A stretch of DNA of 64,000 nucleotides, taken from contig NZ_JACJQN010000012.1 of NCBI RefSeq assembly GCF_014696675.1, forward strand, positions 146,024-210,023, written 5' to 3'. The notes under the pieces are model-generated. The model had not been told where the DNA came from and did not search any database. It was given only the letters and a program-made list of their open reading frames with translations. This document shows, piece by piece, positions 48,739 through 57,623 of this stretch. This stretch comes from Phormidium tenue FACHB-1052. GTDB lineage: Bacteria; Cyanobacteriota; Cyanobacteriia; Phormidesmidales; Phormidesmidaceae. The position numbers were made by a program, and so were the translations under genes. Within the stretch, counting starts at the first letter, position 1, and the number at the start of each line of letters is the position of its first letter.

Positions 48739-49799
48739 GCGGCATTTCTCCTGAAAGTAAAGGCGGTTAAATAGCCATCCTGCTGGGATAGGGTGTGCTC
48801 AGTGGTCACAATGTAGTAGAGGCCGCTAAAGCGTTTGCCGAGTCCGGTAAACTCCACCACGGTGCCAGCCCGCAGCTGAGGATTGCCTACACAGAGACCG
48901 TCACCAGTGATATAGCTAAGGGCGATCGCGTTTAACTGTCCCTTAGCCATTGAGGTAGCCTCGGTGACCTGTCGCAGAGGAGTTGTGAGCTGGGCAAATG
49001 TATCGTCTCCAAAGAGGTTGCTAGCTGCCTCAGGGCCGCTTTCTACGGCCATCGCGCTAACACCATCAGCCGTTATGGAAGTGAGTTGAGTAGATTGATT
49101 AGCCACATTCCACGCCTCGATTTTGACCGCAGCGACTTGCCCCAAAATGCTGAGGCGGGGAGTAAACTCCAGCAAATCTCGATTCCAATCTAGGCTTAAG
49201 GCCTTGGCATCTTTGTGCTTGGGGGCGCGGAAATGGAGGGTTTTCTCGGTTACAAATACTTCGTAGCCAATCCGCTGGGCTCGGGTTTGGAGAAAGGCCA
49301 GATCACTCTGATTATTTTGCAGCACATAATCTAGCGTTTCACCGCTGTCATCGACCTTGGCGCTCAGCCGGTGGTTCTGGGCAATTTGGCTGGCAATGGC
49401 GCTGTCCTTCATACCGGCAAAGGAGCGAGTTTTTTGCCCCTGGGCCAGGCGATAGCTCAGATCGTAACCCCGCACAGTCAGCATCGGTTCCCCATCTTGG
49501 GAAAATTCAGGTTCTAGCCCCGTAATTTCTCCGGTTATTAATGGCATGGGTCGCCCCTGGTGTCCCATAGCCACTTGAATTTCCGTGCCTAGGCAAAACG
49601 TGTCGTCATCTACCCAGGAGAACTGACCTTGCACAAAGTCCCAGTTCCTCAGGTGCAGGGTAAACATACCGGGGGCATCTAAGTCTTCGGCCACCGTCGC
49701 TGCCCATAGATCCTGATCGGCTGAGGAAGACAAAGGCCGTCCTTGCCGCCGAATATCCAGAGTAGGTGAGAGGAGTTGAACAGTGGTACGGGAAGGCAT
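48735..49799 (-). CDS. Phage late control D (gp27)-like hub protein
   Basis: A 354-residue gpD/gp27-like spike hub protein. Typical pieces: LSPTLDIRRQGRPL at the start, GEITGLEPEFSQDGEPMLTV, RGYDLSYRLAQGQKTRSF, and the end VVEFTGLGKRFSGLYYIVTT with EHTLSQQDGYLTAFTFRRNA. It carries the spike onto the tube. Overlaps the gpV-like gene by ATGA, and lies 110 bases after the LysM gene. Confidence 0.91.
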   Translation of the reverse strand: MPSRTTVQLLSPTLDIRRQGRPLSSSADQDLWAATVAEDLDAPGMFTLHLRNWDFVQGQFSWVDDDTFCLGTEIQVAMGHQGRPMPLITGEITGLEPEFSQDGEPMLTVRGYDLSYRLAQGQKTRSFAGMKDSAIASQIAQNHRLSAKVDDSGETLDYVLQNNQSDLAFLQTRAQRIGYEVFVTEKTLHFRAPKHKDAKALSLDWNRDLLEFTPRLSILGQVAAVKIEAWNVANQSTQLTSITADGVSAMAVESGPEAASNLFGDDTFAQLTTPLRQVTEATSMAKGQLNAIALSYITGDGLCVGNPQLRAGTVVEFTGLGKRFSGLYYIVTTEHTLSQQDGYLTAFTFRRNAA

Positions 49800-49909
49800 A
49801 GGGCAAGGGGAAAGCTAACAAGTGAAAGTTTTAGAAAATGGCTTTATTTATTCAGACAGAAAGTTGATTGTCTCTAGTTTTTCTAATTTGTTCTGCTCGA
49901 TTTCTTTTC

Positions 49910-50563
49910 TTATCTGCTAAACCTGCCTCCTGCATCCGTGGGCAGAGGGGGGACGTTGATCACCTGACCAGGTTGTAACTGGCGGGGGTCATCTAGGCCA
50001 TTGGCCTCGGCAATGGGCCGCCACTGCGCTGGGTCGTTATACTCTTCGGCGGCAATACTGCTCAGGGTTTCGCCCCGCCGCACCACGCGAATGGGGTCGT
50101 CGATGCGGTTGCGGGCCTTGGCTTTTTGGTCGGCAGGCTCCCACTCTTCAAACTTACAGTCGAGGGTGGCCCGCACAGGGGTGCCGTCGTCTAGAAAGTA
50201 GGTGAGAGTTTTAGTGACCGAGACCAAAATGCCCTGGAGCAGCACCATATCGCCGCGCCCCCACAGCAGGCGACACATGGGGGGGCGGCTGAGGTCGCCT
50301 TTGGGTCGGGTAAGGTTGTAAATGCGCCGGGTAAAGTAGCGCACATCTCGGTCTTTGGGAGATTTGAACTGAATTAGGGTGGTGTCAAAAAACAGTTTGA
50401 CCGACAGGCTAGAGGGCCGATCTTGAGGGGCCATGGTGCCTTTGGACGTAGACCACCCCGTGCGGCTGATGGTGAGCTGGTTGGGGTTGAACAGCACCTC
50501 AACCGGCGGCTCAAAGGTGGGAAATTTTTTCTCGATCGCAATTTTGAGCTTTTCTAGCGCCAT
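49910..50563 (-). CDS. LysM-containing hub adaptor (Afp7-like)
   Basis: A 217-residue protein with an N-terminal beta-rich eCIS tube-adaptor part (LEKLKIAIEKKFPTFEPPVE, VLFNPNQLTISRTGW) and a C-terminal LysM domain (VVRRGETLSSIAAEEYNDPA, QLQPGQVINVPP). It connects the tube to the spike hub; the LysM is a structural part in these systems, not a proven peptidoglycan binder. Overlaps the upstream gene by 10 bases. Confidence 0.92.
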   Translation of the reverse strand: MALEKLKIAIEKKFPTFEPPVEVLFNPNQLTISRTGWSTSKGTMAPQDRPSSLSVKLFFDTTLIQFKSPKDRDVRYFTRRIYNLTRPKGDLSRPPMCRLLWGRGDMVLLQGILVSVTKTLTYFLDDGTPVRATLDCKFEEWEPADQKAKARNRIDDPIRVVRRGETLSSIAAEEYNDPAQWRPIAEANGLDDPRQLQPGQVINVPPLPTDAGGRFSR

Positions 50564-51948
50564 GGTTGCTGCCCCCGCCGCTCGCGCTCAATGGCTAATC
50601 GCCGCATCAGCCTGCGCTCAACCTGGTGGGTCAAGGTTTCCAGGTCAATGCGATCGCCCCCCTCTGCGGGGTCAAGGGCCGGAGCCTCTACCTCGCCACC
50701 CAGCCGCGTCGACTCGTTAGGAAAAGCGGTTTTGGGCGGGCTGCTGTTAATTGGCGATGGGTTGGGAGGGAGGCCGCTGCGGCTGATCTCAGCAGCGGCA
50801 GGGCCTAGAGCGGCAATCAGCGGCATAGACTGATTGGGGCCTTGGGCAGGGGATGTGGGGAGCGACGGCGATCGCACCGAGGGCATGACAGATTCAGCCG
50901 CCTCCAGGGGCAAGACATCTACTTGTACTACGGGCAACCGTGGCGCGATCGGCGCAACGTTAGGTAAAGGACTATCCATCGCTTTCGCTCGCACAACTTG
51001 GCCATCCCCAACCTTTGCAGGGGCCGCCGTGACAATAGGAAATGCCGAATCTGACGGCAGCAGGTGCAGCGGGAAGGGGAAAACGGGAGATGAGGAAGAA
51101 TTGGGCTGCCGAGGGTGGGATAAAGCCTCGACTGTGGAGGGGGTACTCAGGCTGGCAGAAATCTCCGGCGATCGCGAATAGGAGATAGCGACCTGTGGTG
51201 CGGCCAGGCCGTCAGTAATAGATTGAGTAGTTACAGCAGATGGGGAGGCAAACGGAGCGTTTATGGGCGCGAAGGAAGATTCATCAGCTAAGGAGTAGGC
51301 AGTTTTAGACAGCTCAGGCGGTTGCGCGGTTGCAAAGGCAGCTACCACAGCGGCAGCTTGGGCAACCGAACGCGTTACTGGCAAAGCCTCTAGGGAAGAG
51401 AGGGGGGCAGCAAGGGGAAGTTCCGCAGAGTCAACGGCTTCAGGTGGAGGCAGGGGGTGAGGCAGCGGTATAGCCAAATCAGGACTGTCTTTAGAGCGCC
51501 TTGGCAAAACGGCAGCGGGCGGTGGGCTAGCGGGCGTTGAATTCGCAAGCCGGGGCGCGGGGGCAGCGGCAGGGGCAAACTTGGCCTGCACCACTAGCGG
51601 TGGCGAGGCCGGTGCTGCATTCAAGACCTGAGGTTGAGGCTGGTTGCCCAGGGCTGACTCTGGAGACGCATGGGCCGAACGTTCAGAGGCGTAGACGATG
51701 GGTAGCTGCGAGCCTGAGGAATGACTTGTTTTGAGCTGATGACGGGAGGCCAGGGAGATGAGCGGTAAGCGGGTTTGGAACTGGCGCGATCGCTGCACAA
51801 TCCCCCCGGCCATGGCGCTATCCATCACCCCCGGCTGCAATGGCCGCTGCAATCGCTGCACCAGCCCTGGGTCGAGAGCGGCCTGCCAGGCAGAAGTCAG
51901 AGGGGATGAAGACTCAAAAGACACAGGCGAGAACCTCATAACTGGCAA
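50554..51948 (-). CDS. Long Pro/Ala/Ser-rich eCIS protein
   Basis: A 464-residue protein of low complexity (Pro, Ala, Ser) with no clear fold for most of its length and repeated ASPP-type segments (ASPPLVVQAKFAPAAAPAP, NSTPASPPPAAVLPRRS). Only the last 35 residues are ordered: RIDLETLTHQVERRLMRRL and AIERERRGQQ, a short helix found at the end of eCIS proteins at this position (between the second tube gene and the LysM gene, the Afp6 slot). The function is unknown. It could be the reader's best candidate for a length or loading factor because no tape measure is evident. Confidence 0.7.
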   Translation of the reverse strand: MPVMRFSPVSFESSSPLTSAWQAALDPGLVQRLQRPLQPGVMDSAMAGGIVQRSRQFQTRLPLISLASRHQLKTSHSSGSQLPIVYASERSAHASPESALGNQPQPQVLNAAPASPPLVVQAKFAPAAAPAPRLANSTPASPPPAAVLPRRSKDSPDLAIPLPHPLPPPEAVDSAELPLAAPLSSLEALPVTRSVAQAAAVVAAFATAQPPELSKTAYSLADESSFAPINAPFASPSAVTTQSITDGLAAPQVAISYSRSPEISASLSTPSTVEALSHPRQPNSSSSPVFPFPLHLLPSDSAFPIVTAAPAKVGDGQVVRAKAMDSPLPNVAPIAPRLPVVQVDVLPLEAAESVMPSVRSPSLPTSPAQGPNQSMPLIAALGPAAAEISRSGLPPNPSPINSSPPKTAFPNESTRLGGEVEAPALDPAEGGDRIDLETLTHQVERRLMRRLAIERERRGQQPWR

Positions 51949-52034
51949 AACCAGAACGCTAGGAACAGGGGCTCAGATCAGGGGTGGGCGACCAGGCTTC
52001 ACCAACTACCTGCTGGGGCTTGGGAATAGCACGG

Positions 52035-52571
52035 CTAAAGTCCAGCGGACATCACTCCGGCGGCGGCCTGCGCCCCAGCCAGGGCACGGCTGAGGCGGGG
52101 CTTGTCGATACCCTGATGCACCAACTCCACCTGTTCAAAGGCAATGGCGTCTTGGTCAGCTTTGAGGCTAGGGCCAGACCACTTGACCGGGTACGCCTGT
52201 TTGACTGTCCACCACACTGTAGGCAACCGCCGGGCATTCAGGATCATGATGGTGCAGTTGCGCCGTTTGATTTTGCCCTGGGTCACATCGCGATACCAGG
52301 CCCAGAGAAAATCGGAGGCGGTGAGCCCATGGGCCAGCACCAAATTGGAGTAGCCCGTCCCCTTGGGAAACTGGTGCACATAGCCGTTGACGCCGCCCTC
52401 GCGATAGCTCTCTAGCTCCACCTGGCTGTCGAGCCCCGCTACGCTGGTAAAGCCGCCAGTTAATAGACCGTCAATTTCGACCACAAAGTTGTAGGCCAGC
52501 AGCGGATCTAGCCGCAACCCTAGGCCACTGGCTCCGGCGGTAACGGCTGCATTGATGGGTAACTGTCTCAC
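52035..52571 (-). CDS. Second eCIS inner-tube protein (Afp5-like)
   Basis: A 178-residue gp19/Hcp-type tube protein starting GTGAGACAG (GTG, overlapping the DUF6760 stop). Core: LRLDPLLAYNFVVEIDGLLT, GGFTSVAGLDSQVELESYRE, GGVNGYVHQFPKGTGY and LVLAHGLTASDFLWAWYRDV. The last part, QVELVHQGIDKPRLS, is the family end. The tail after that is extended and Ala-rich. It probably forms the first tube ring next to the hub. Confidence 0.9.
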   Translation of the reverse strand: MRQLPINAAVTAGASGLGLRLDPLLAYNFVVEIDGLLTGGFTSVAGLDSQVELESYREGGVNGYVHQFPKGTGYSNLVLAHGLTASDFLWAWYRDVTQGKIKRRNCTIMILNARRLPTVWWTVKQAYPVKWSGPSLKADQDAIAFEQVELVHQGIDKPRLSRALAGAQAAAGVMSAGL

Positions 52572-52723
52572 GACTCATTCCTCTGTTGATTGATGCGGGC
52601 AATTTCGGCTACCCACTGCTGGCGCTCTCGGTGCTCCATCCCCATCACCTGGTCGTAGGGCCAGTGGAAGTGGTAAGCAATGTAGGCAATCTCTTCACGC
52701 AAACGCTCAGCGGGGTAGCCCAC
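52568..52723 (-). CDS. DUF6760 small eCIS protein (51 residues)
   Basis: A short gene of 51 residues, read GTG GGC TAC CCC, starting at 52723 and ending with TGA at 52568. The sequence is MGYPAERLREEIAYIAYHFH, then WPYDQVMGMEHRERQQWVAE and IARINQQRNES. The WPYDxVMxMEHxERxxWV pattern is that of the DUF6760 family that sits beside eCIS tube genes. Its start overlaps the upstream stop (TAGTG) and its stop overlaps the next start (GTGA), so it is translationally coupled on both sides. The length is below common gene-finding limits. Its role is unknown. Confidence 0.88.
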   Translation of the reverse strand: MGYPAERLREEIAYIAYHFHWPYDQVMGMEHRERQQWVAEIARINQQRNES

Positions 52724-53088
52724 TACTCCCCCACGGCCACAGGTTCCACCTCAAACTCGCCCTGGCAATGGGGGCAAGCCACATGCAGACGACTATGGCC
52801 CTGCTGGTTAATCCGCTGGTAGAGGTCTTGTAAATACACCAGATCGGCAGAAAATAGCCCCTCAATCATCTTTGGACTGAGGTTTTCCAGCGTTCCTAGG
52901 CGGGTAATTACCCGCGCCAGCAAAATCACGACCAAATACCCTGGGTTCGCCTGCACCCGTGGATCGCGCAGGGGCATAATTTCGTCGTAGGCCGTGGATA
53001 GCCGCATGGTGCCCTCCCGGTGCAGGTTGCCCTCGGTATCTACCAGTCCCTGGGGCAGTACAAAAAGAAATTCAGTTTGCAGAGTCAC
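52723..53088 (-). CDS. eCIS tail-assembly chaperone-like protein
   Basis: A 121-residue protein found between tube genes. N-terminal LQTEFLFVLPQGLVDTEGNL and HREGTMRLSTAYDEIMPLRD are typical of eCIS proteins here that resemble phage tail-assembly chaperones. It ends with a CPHC motif (HVACPHCQGEFEVE), a half zinc ribbon or a redox pair. Exact function unknown. Overlaps the DUF6760 gene by one base. Confidence 0.78.
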   Translation of the reverse strand: MTLQTEFLFVLPQGLVDTEGNLHREGTMRLSTAYDEIMPLRDPRVQANPGYLVVILLARVITRLGTLENLSPKMIEGLFSADLVYLQDLYQRINQQGHSRLHVACPHCQGEFEVEPVAVGE

Positions 53089-53196
53089 AGCTAGTCCTTC
53101 CGAACAATTAAAGGGGTGAGAAGTTGAGGTTTTGCCTGAGGCAACTTCTGGAAAATAGTTGCCCTAGTGTTGGAAATCTCCTCAAACGTAAACTTC

Positions 53197-53649
53197 CTAC
53201 TTCCACGCATCGACAATAATGCCCTCATGCACCAGCTCCACCGATTCAACGGCGATGTCGTCAGAGGTGGCGTTGAAGTCGGGGGCCGTCCAGCTAGTGG
53301 GCCAGCAGTGCACCAGGTTCCAGCGAATTTTTTCCTGACCGACCGAGTCTAGTAGCACAATGGAAATATCGCGCCGCTCCATGGCACCCTCCATGATTGA
53401 CTTGCGCCACTGCCAGAGTTCGTCGTTATTGGTGGTGCCCCGTTTGAGGGTGATGTTGCCGTAGCTCACCAGGCCGGGAATTTTTCGCATGGTGGGGGGA
53501 TCGGTGCCTTCCCGGTAGTCTTGGGCGTTTTGGGTGGAGGCGAGGCCGGTACACTCGCGAAAGCCAGCGTGGATAATGCCTTTCCATTCCACAAAGAAGC
53601 GGTAGCTAGAGTAGGGATCGGGGTTATGGGGGGCTTTGACATCGGGCAT
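53197..53649 (-). CDS. eCIS inner-tube protein (Afp1-like)
   Basis: A 150-residue gp19/Hcp-type tube protein. Core: NPDPYSSYRFFVEWKGIIHA, GFRECTGLASTQNAQDYREG, LVSYGNITLKRGTTNNDELW, RRDISIVLLDS, and the ending AVESVELVHEGIIVDAWK. It stacks as hexamers to form the inner tube, which is pushed into the target. It lies between the sheath and the assembly genes. Confidence 0.94.
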   Translation of the reverse strand: MPDVKAPHNPDPYSSYRFFVEWKGIIHAGFRECTGLASTQNAQDYREGTDPPTMRKIPGLVSYGNITLKRGTTNNDELWQWRKSIMEGAMERRDISIVLLDSVGQEKIRWNLVHCWPTSWTAPDFNATSDDIAVESVELVHEGIIVDAWK

Positions 53650-53751
53650 AACATCACCGGGTAAATGAGAACAGAAAGCCAGATTTGAACAATGGCGCTG
53701 CGGTCAAATCGACGGCATCCTGGCGCATTGAGCGCGAGTAGCCGAAAGGAG

Positions 53752-55008
53752 TTAGCCGCTAGCGGCCAGAGTTACCCCCGCCGCCCCGTGCACAAAACGC
53801 AGCACGACAACTTCGCTGGGCAAAGCCGGGGTGATGCCGATTTCTGTTACCACGGTGCCGCTTTCGCGCCCTTCCGGTGGGTTGGTTTCGCCATCACATT
53901 TCACGTAGAAGGCGTCTTGCGGGGTGCTGCCTCGCAAAGCCCCAAGGTCAAACAGTCCTTCTAGATAAGCCGAAATTTCTCGCTCTAGCCGCACCCAGAG
54001 GCGAAAGTCGTTGGGCTCAAAGGCGGCATCGGCGAGGTTGCGCTCTAGCCAGCGACCAATGGTGATTACCAATCGCCGCGCGTTGATGTAGCGCCAGACC
54101 GAATCACCGCTGAGGGTGCGAGCTCCCCAGATCCGGATGCCCCGCCCCGGAAAGGTGCGCAGACAGTTAATGCAGGCTAAATCGCGATCGCGCCCTAGGG
54201 CCATTTGCACCTCAGCCGACAGGTCAAAGGCCAGATCTAGCAGCCCCTCCATAGGCTGGTTAGCCGGGGCGTGGTGAACGCCAACGGCCCGATCGCCCCG
54301 GGCATAAAGCCCAGCGATGTGGCCACAGGGGGGAATGGCGATCGCCGGAGAGGCGGAGACAGCCTGGGCTAAGATGGGCTGGGTAAAGCCCACCGGGGTG
54401 TGTTCAACCTCTAACCAGGGGGTATAAAAAGCTCCGTTGGGGCTGTGGGCACTCTGGCGCTGTAAGGTTTGGCACTGCTCAGCTACAGCGGTTAGGGCAG
54501 GAGTATCTCCGGCACGGGTCAAGGGCAGGCTGTCTAGAATGGCGAAGCGATCGCCTAGGCGATCGCAGTGCTCTAGCAGCGCCAGTTGCATCTGCACAAC
54601 CAGCTCTGAAGAGGGTGCCTTCATAATGTCTGGGGCACAGATCAAGTCAAGGTCATCTAGGCTTTCCAGCGCGTCTAGACCGGTTGCCAGCGCCTCCAGG
54701 GTAAGCGCCTGCAAATAGAGGACGTAGCAGGTGCGCCCGCCGTTTTCAAAGAACCCCCGCACCGCAAAGGGTAGGTAACTCTCCACGGTCACAGGCCCTG
54801 ATTGCAAAGATTGGTGAGGTATAGACAGATCCAGCATCAGCTGTTGGAACTGCGATACCTCGGTAATCAACATAGGCGTGTTGGCAGTCGCAGTGGTCAG
54901 CGAGGGCCGATAGCCGATAAAGGCAGGCACCCCTGTCACCAGGGCAGGGGTCGGCAGCAGGTAGAGGTCTTCTCGATAGAGGCCGGGGAGGGAATAGGGC
55001 GATCGCAT
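53752..55008 (-). CDS. eCIS contractile sheath protein (short)
   Basis: From MRSPYSLPGLYRE (ATG at 55008; GAGGGA site upstream; frame open to 55044) a 418-residue tail sheath protein. The C-terminal half has RGIRIWGARTLSGDSVWRYI, NARRLVITIGRWLERNL, FEPNDFRLWVRLEREISAYL and DAFYVKCDGETNPPEGRESG, all sheath-family motifs, and ends with strands used in the sheath handshake (VVVLRFVHGAAGVTL). It is a second sheath type, as in Afp with three sheath proteins. Starts 14 bases after the long sheath stop. Confidence 0.93.
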   Translation of the reverse strand: MRSPYSLPGLYREDLYLLPTPALVTGVPAFIGYRPSLTTATANTPMLITEVSQFQQLMLDLSIPHQSLQSGPVTVESYLPFAVRGFFENGGRTCYVLYLQALTLEALATGLDALESLDDLDLICAPDIMKAPSSELVVQMQLALLEHCDRLGDRFAILDSLPLTRAGDTPALTAVAEQCQTLQRQSAHSPNGAFYTPWLEVEHTPVGFTQPILAQAVSASPAIAIPPCGHIAGLYARGDRAVGVHHAPANQPMEGLLDLAFDLSAEVQMALGRDRDLACINCLRTFPGRGIRIWGARTLSGDSVWRYINARRLVITIGRWLERNLADAAFEPNDFRLWVRLEREISAYLEGLFDLGALRGSTPQDAFYVKCDGETNPPEGRESGTVVTEIGITPALPSEVVVLRFVHGAAGVTLAASG

Positions 55009-55022
55009 GGCTATTCCCTCGC

Positions 55023-56819
55023 TCAATTGCCTGCACCAGCCCACTGGCTGATGCTAAACACCACAAATTCAGCAGGCCTGACAATCGCCACCCCAATCTC
55101 GGCCACCACCACGCCATTGTCACGGTTGGCTGGGGGGTTAGTTTCGGCATTGCACTTGATGTAAAACGCCTGATCTGGGGTATCACCAAACAGCGCCCCG
55201 CTGCGCCACACGGTGGTTAAAAAAGCTGAAATTTCTCGCCGAATGCGCGCCCACAGTTCCGGCGAGTTGGGCTCAAACACCACCCACTGGGTGCCCTCGT
55301 CGATAGACTCGCGCAGATAGTTCATCAAGCGCCGCACGTTGATGTACTTAAATTCGCCGTTGGCGTTACCGCCTAGGGTGCGCGCGCCCCACACCAACAG
55401 GCTGCCATTGAGGTTGCGAATGCAGTTGATGCCGTCATTGTTGAGGGACGCCTGTATCCCTTTGCTAATGGCATATTTCACATCTACCGCCCCCAGCACT
55501 GGCTCGTTGGCGGGGGCTTTGTGAACCCCTCGCTGGCTATCGACACGGGCATAAATTCCGGCCATGTGGCCACTGGGTGGCACCGCTTTAAGCCCATCCC
55601 CAGCAGGATTTTTCAGCTTTTCTACCGGGTCAAACACCTTGATCCAAGGGAAGTAGTAGGCTGCGTAGTCAGACTTACTGGGCATGTTTCCTTGGCCAGG
55701 GATGAGTTTAGTAGTATCCAAGCGCTTTTGAGCATTTTCAACAGTCTCTGGACTGTCAAAAATAGCGACCCGATCTAGAGTTGTCTTTTGCTTGCAGTGG
55801 TCATCAATGGCCTTGAGCGCCGTAGTAGCCGTAATGCCAGGAGCGGCCACAATGGCAATGTCGTCGATCGCTTCAAAAGCTTCTAAAGCCTCCCCCAGAT
55901 CATCCTTGTCTTTATCGAGCACCCGCACGACGTAGCAGCGGGTGCCGCCATTGCGAAAGAACCCATAGACCGCGTGGGCCAAAATGTTTTGACCAGGGTC
56001 TAGGGAAAAGTCGCCAAAGTAGGCTTTGAAATCGCCAAAGTTAGCGCAAAGTTTGGGCTCATTGACCGGAGCCAGCTTGAGATCTTTGATCTCTTCTTCT
56101 AGATAGGGCAGATTAGCTGACTCAACCTTGATAGCAGTCCCCGAATAGCGGCTGACAATTTCGGTAGCGATCGCATCCGTGATAGTCGTACCTACGGGGT
56201 ATTCAATCGCTGGGCTAGATTCGGGAATGGTCACCAAATTAACGAGCGGCTTCTCAAGCAAATCCTCTGCCGTCGCACTGGCTAACGTTTTTGCAGCCTG
56301 CACCTTGAGTTTACGACCATTTAAAACCTCGGCCACCTTACCTCTAGCGGCAGCGGTAGTAATTGCATCGCCCGGATTGAAAGTTGTCGTTGTCGTTCCG
56401 TCTGTAATCTCTAGCTTTTCGTTAATTTTTTGATTTTTTAGAATGTCTACAGTAGGACTATTTGCGCTAACCTCTATTTCCTCTTCGACTATGATCTCAG
56501 TCAAGCCAGACTGTTTAATCAGTTTTACTTGTTCTGCATTGAGAAGAGTACCTGGGGAAATCACCGTTTCGGTAGTACCGAGTGTGATTTTTTCAGCTAA
56601 AACTTTCTGGGTCAAGGCCGCCACTGTTTTCTTGGCCTCTGTAGACCCAAGAACCTGGCTGCGATCAAAAGCTGGGTTTTGCACCGCTATCTTAAAACTA
56701 TCGGGCACGACTCCAATAAACCCTGCCGTACTAGTGCCTACCCCAGCGATAGGGGCTGATGTAGACTGCTCAAATACATAGACACCAGGTGCATATTCGG
56801 TTGTGTTGAAGGCAACCAT
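55023..56819 (-). CDS. eCIS contractile sheath protein (long, with insertion)
   Basis: A 598-residue tail sheath protein. It begins VAFNTTEYAPGVYVFEQSTS, and from about 270 it matches the sheath core (NGGTRCYVVRVLDKDKDDL, RGVHKAPANEPVLGAVDVKY, CIRNLNGSLLVWGARTLGGN, FYIKCNAETNPPANRDNG). Between about 60 and 250 lies a large insertion of three related units with a GTTxTxxxPG pattern (77-113, 135-175, 203-235). The insertion is absent from the short sheath and probably faces outward. It is the first structural gene after the DUF4255 gene. Confidence 0.95.
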   Translation of the reverse strand: MVAFNTTEYAPGVYVFEQSTSAPIAGVGTSTAGFIGVVPDSFKIAVQNPAFDRSQVLGSTEAKKTVAALTQKVLAEKITLGTTETVISPGTLLNAEQVKLIKQSGLTEIIVEEEIEVSANSPTVDILKNQKINEKLEITDGTTTTTFNPGDAITTAAARGKVAEVLNGRKLKVQAAKTLASATAEDLLEKPLVNLVTIPESSPAIEYPVGTTITDAIATEIVSRYSGTAIKVESANLPYLEEEIKDLKLAPVNEPKLCANFGDFKAYFGDFSLDPGQNILAHAVYGFFRNGGTRCYVVRVLDKDKDDLGEALEAFEAIDDIAIVAAPGITATTALKAIDDHCKQKTTLDRVAIFDSPETVENAQKRLDTTKLIPGQGNMPSKSDYAAYYFPWIKVFDPVEKLKNPAGDGLKAVPPSGHMAGIYARVDSQRGVHKAPANEPVLGAVDVKYAISKGIQASLNNDGINCIRNLNGSLLVWGARTLGGNANGEFKYINVRRLMNYLRESIDEGTQWVVFEPNSPELWARIRREISAFLTTVWRSGALFGDTPDQAFYIKCNAETNPPANRDNGVVVAEIGVAIVRPAEFVVFSISQWAGAGN

Positions 56820-56913
56820 AGTTTTTCTCCGTAGGGGCAGAGGGCAACAATAAAGGTCAAGTAAGACTTATAAAAAAGTTGACGGTCAGCTTAGAGCAGC
56901 AACCCGCACCAAA

Positions 56914-57498
56914 TCATTTGGGTAAAACCTGAAAATCACGGCTTCTGACCAGTGGCAGGGTCTCCGGCTCTCCATGAACCGGAACGGCCAGGGTGACAGT
57001 ACAGTTGAGAGAGGCCTTAGGTTTACCGCCCATGGCCTGCCAAAACTCACCCACACTTTGCAACTGACTAGGGCGCAGACTGATCATTTTGAGGGGCAGC
57101 TTTGGCGGTTCAGGGCTGTTGGGGTTGAGGCTTCCCTGTAAGACTTCATTAGGCAGGTAAGGATAGCGCAGCAATATTTTCATAACTTCGCCTAGATAGC
57201 GATGCTCCTCCGCAGGGCTGGAAGCTGTTTTGGGCCAATAGGTAATTAAATAAGAGCAATCAACCCGAGCGTCGGGCCTTACCTTAGCTGCACTTAAGTC
57301 TCCTCGGGGCTGAATCTCTCCTATATTGCTTCGCAGCTCCAGGTTTTCTCGAATGTCGTAGAGAAATAAATTGAAGGCTGGCTTATTGTCAATAAATTCT
57401 GCAAATGGCGTGGCAAAACTAAAGCGTTGATCCCCCAGGTTACGCGGCAAGTCCCGTCTCAGCAAGGTTTCCAGCGTGCTATCTAAGTCTTGAAGCAT
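56914..57498 (-). CDS. DUF4255 tail-terminator protein (Afp16-like)
   Basis: A 194-residue DUF4255/Pvc16 N-terminal-type protein, the cap that ends the tube and sheath. Motifs: LDSTLETLLRRDLPRN, FATPFAEFIDNKPAFNLFLY DIRENLELRSN split over the first 70 residues, and the VDCSYLITYWPKTASSPAEE HRYLGEVMKILLRYP block. It lies upstream of the long sheath gene with a 94-base gap. Confidence 0.9.
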   Translation of the reverse strand: MLQDLDSTLETLLRRDLPRNLGDQRFSFATPFAEFIDNKPAFNLFLYDIRENLELRSNIGEIQPRGDLSAAKVRPDARVDCSYLITYWPKTASSPAEEHRYLGEVMKILLRYPYLPNEVLQGSLNPNSPEPPKLPLKMISLRPSQLQSVGEFWQAMGGKPKASLNCTVTLAVPVHGEPETLPLVRSRDFQVLPK

Positions 57499-57512
57499 AG
57501 ATGCGCTTATTG

Positions 57513-57623
57513 TCAGAATAGAAATATCCGAGCCAGATTTCCCTGCTCGTCTTGGGTAAAGCAGTTAGCTTGAACTTGATCTAAAGCGTGACGACCCGGA
57601 ACCAGAATTTTAACGTCAGCCAT
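57513..57623 (-). CDS. Possible 36-residue small protein
   Basis: An open frame just upstream of the DUF4255 gene: ATG at 57623, TGA at 57513. It reads MADVKILVPGRHALDQVQAN and CFTQDEQGNLARIFLF. It ends 14 bases before the next start, in operon-like spacing, but has no proper ribosome binding site and no family I know. Could be a leader peptide or chance. Confidence 0.3.
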   Translation of the reverse strand: MADVKILVPGRHALDQVQANCFTQDEQGNLARIFLF

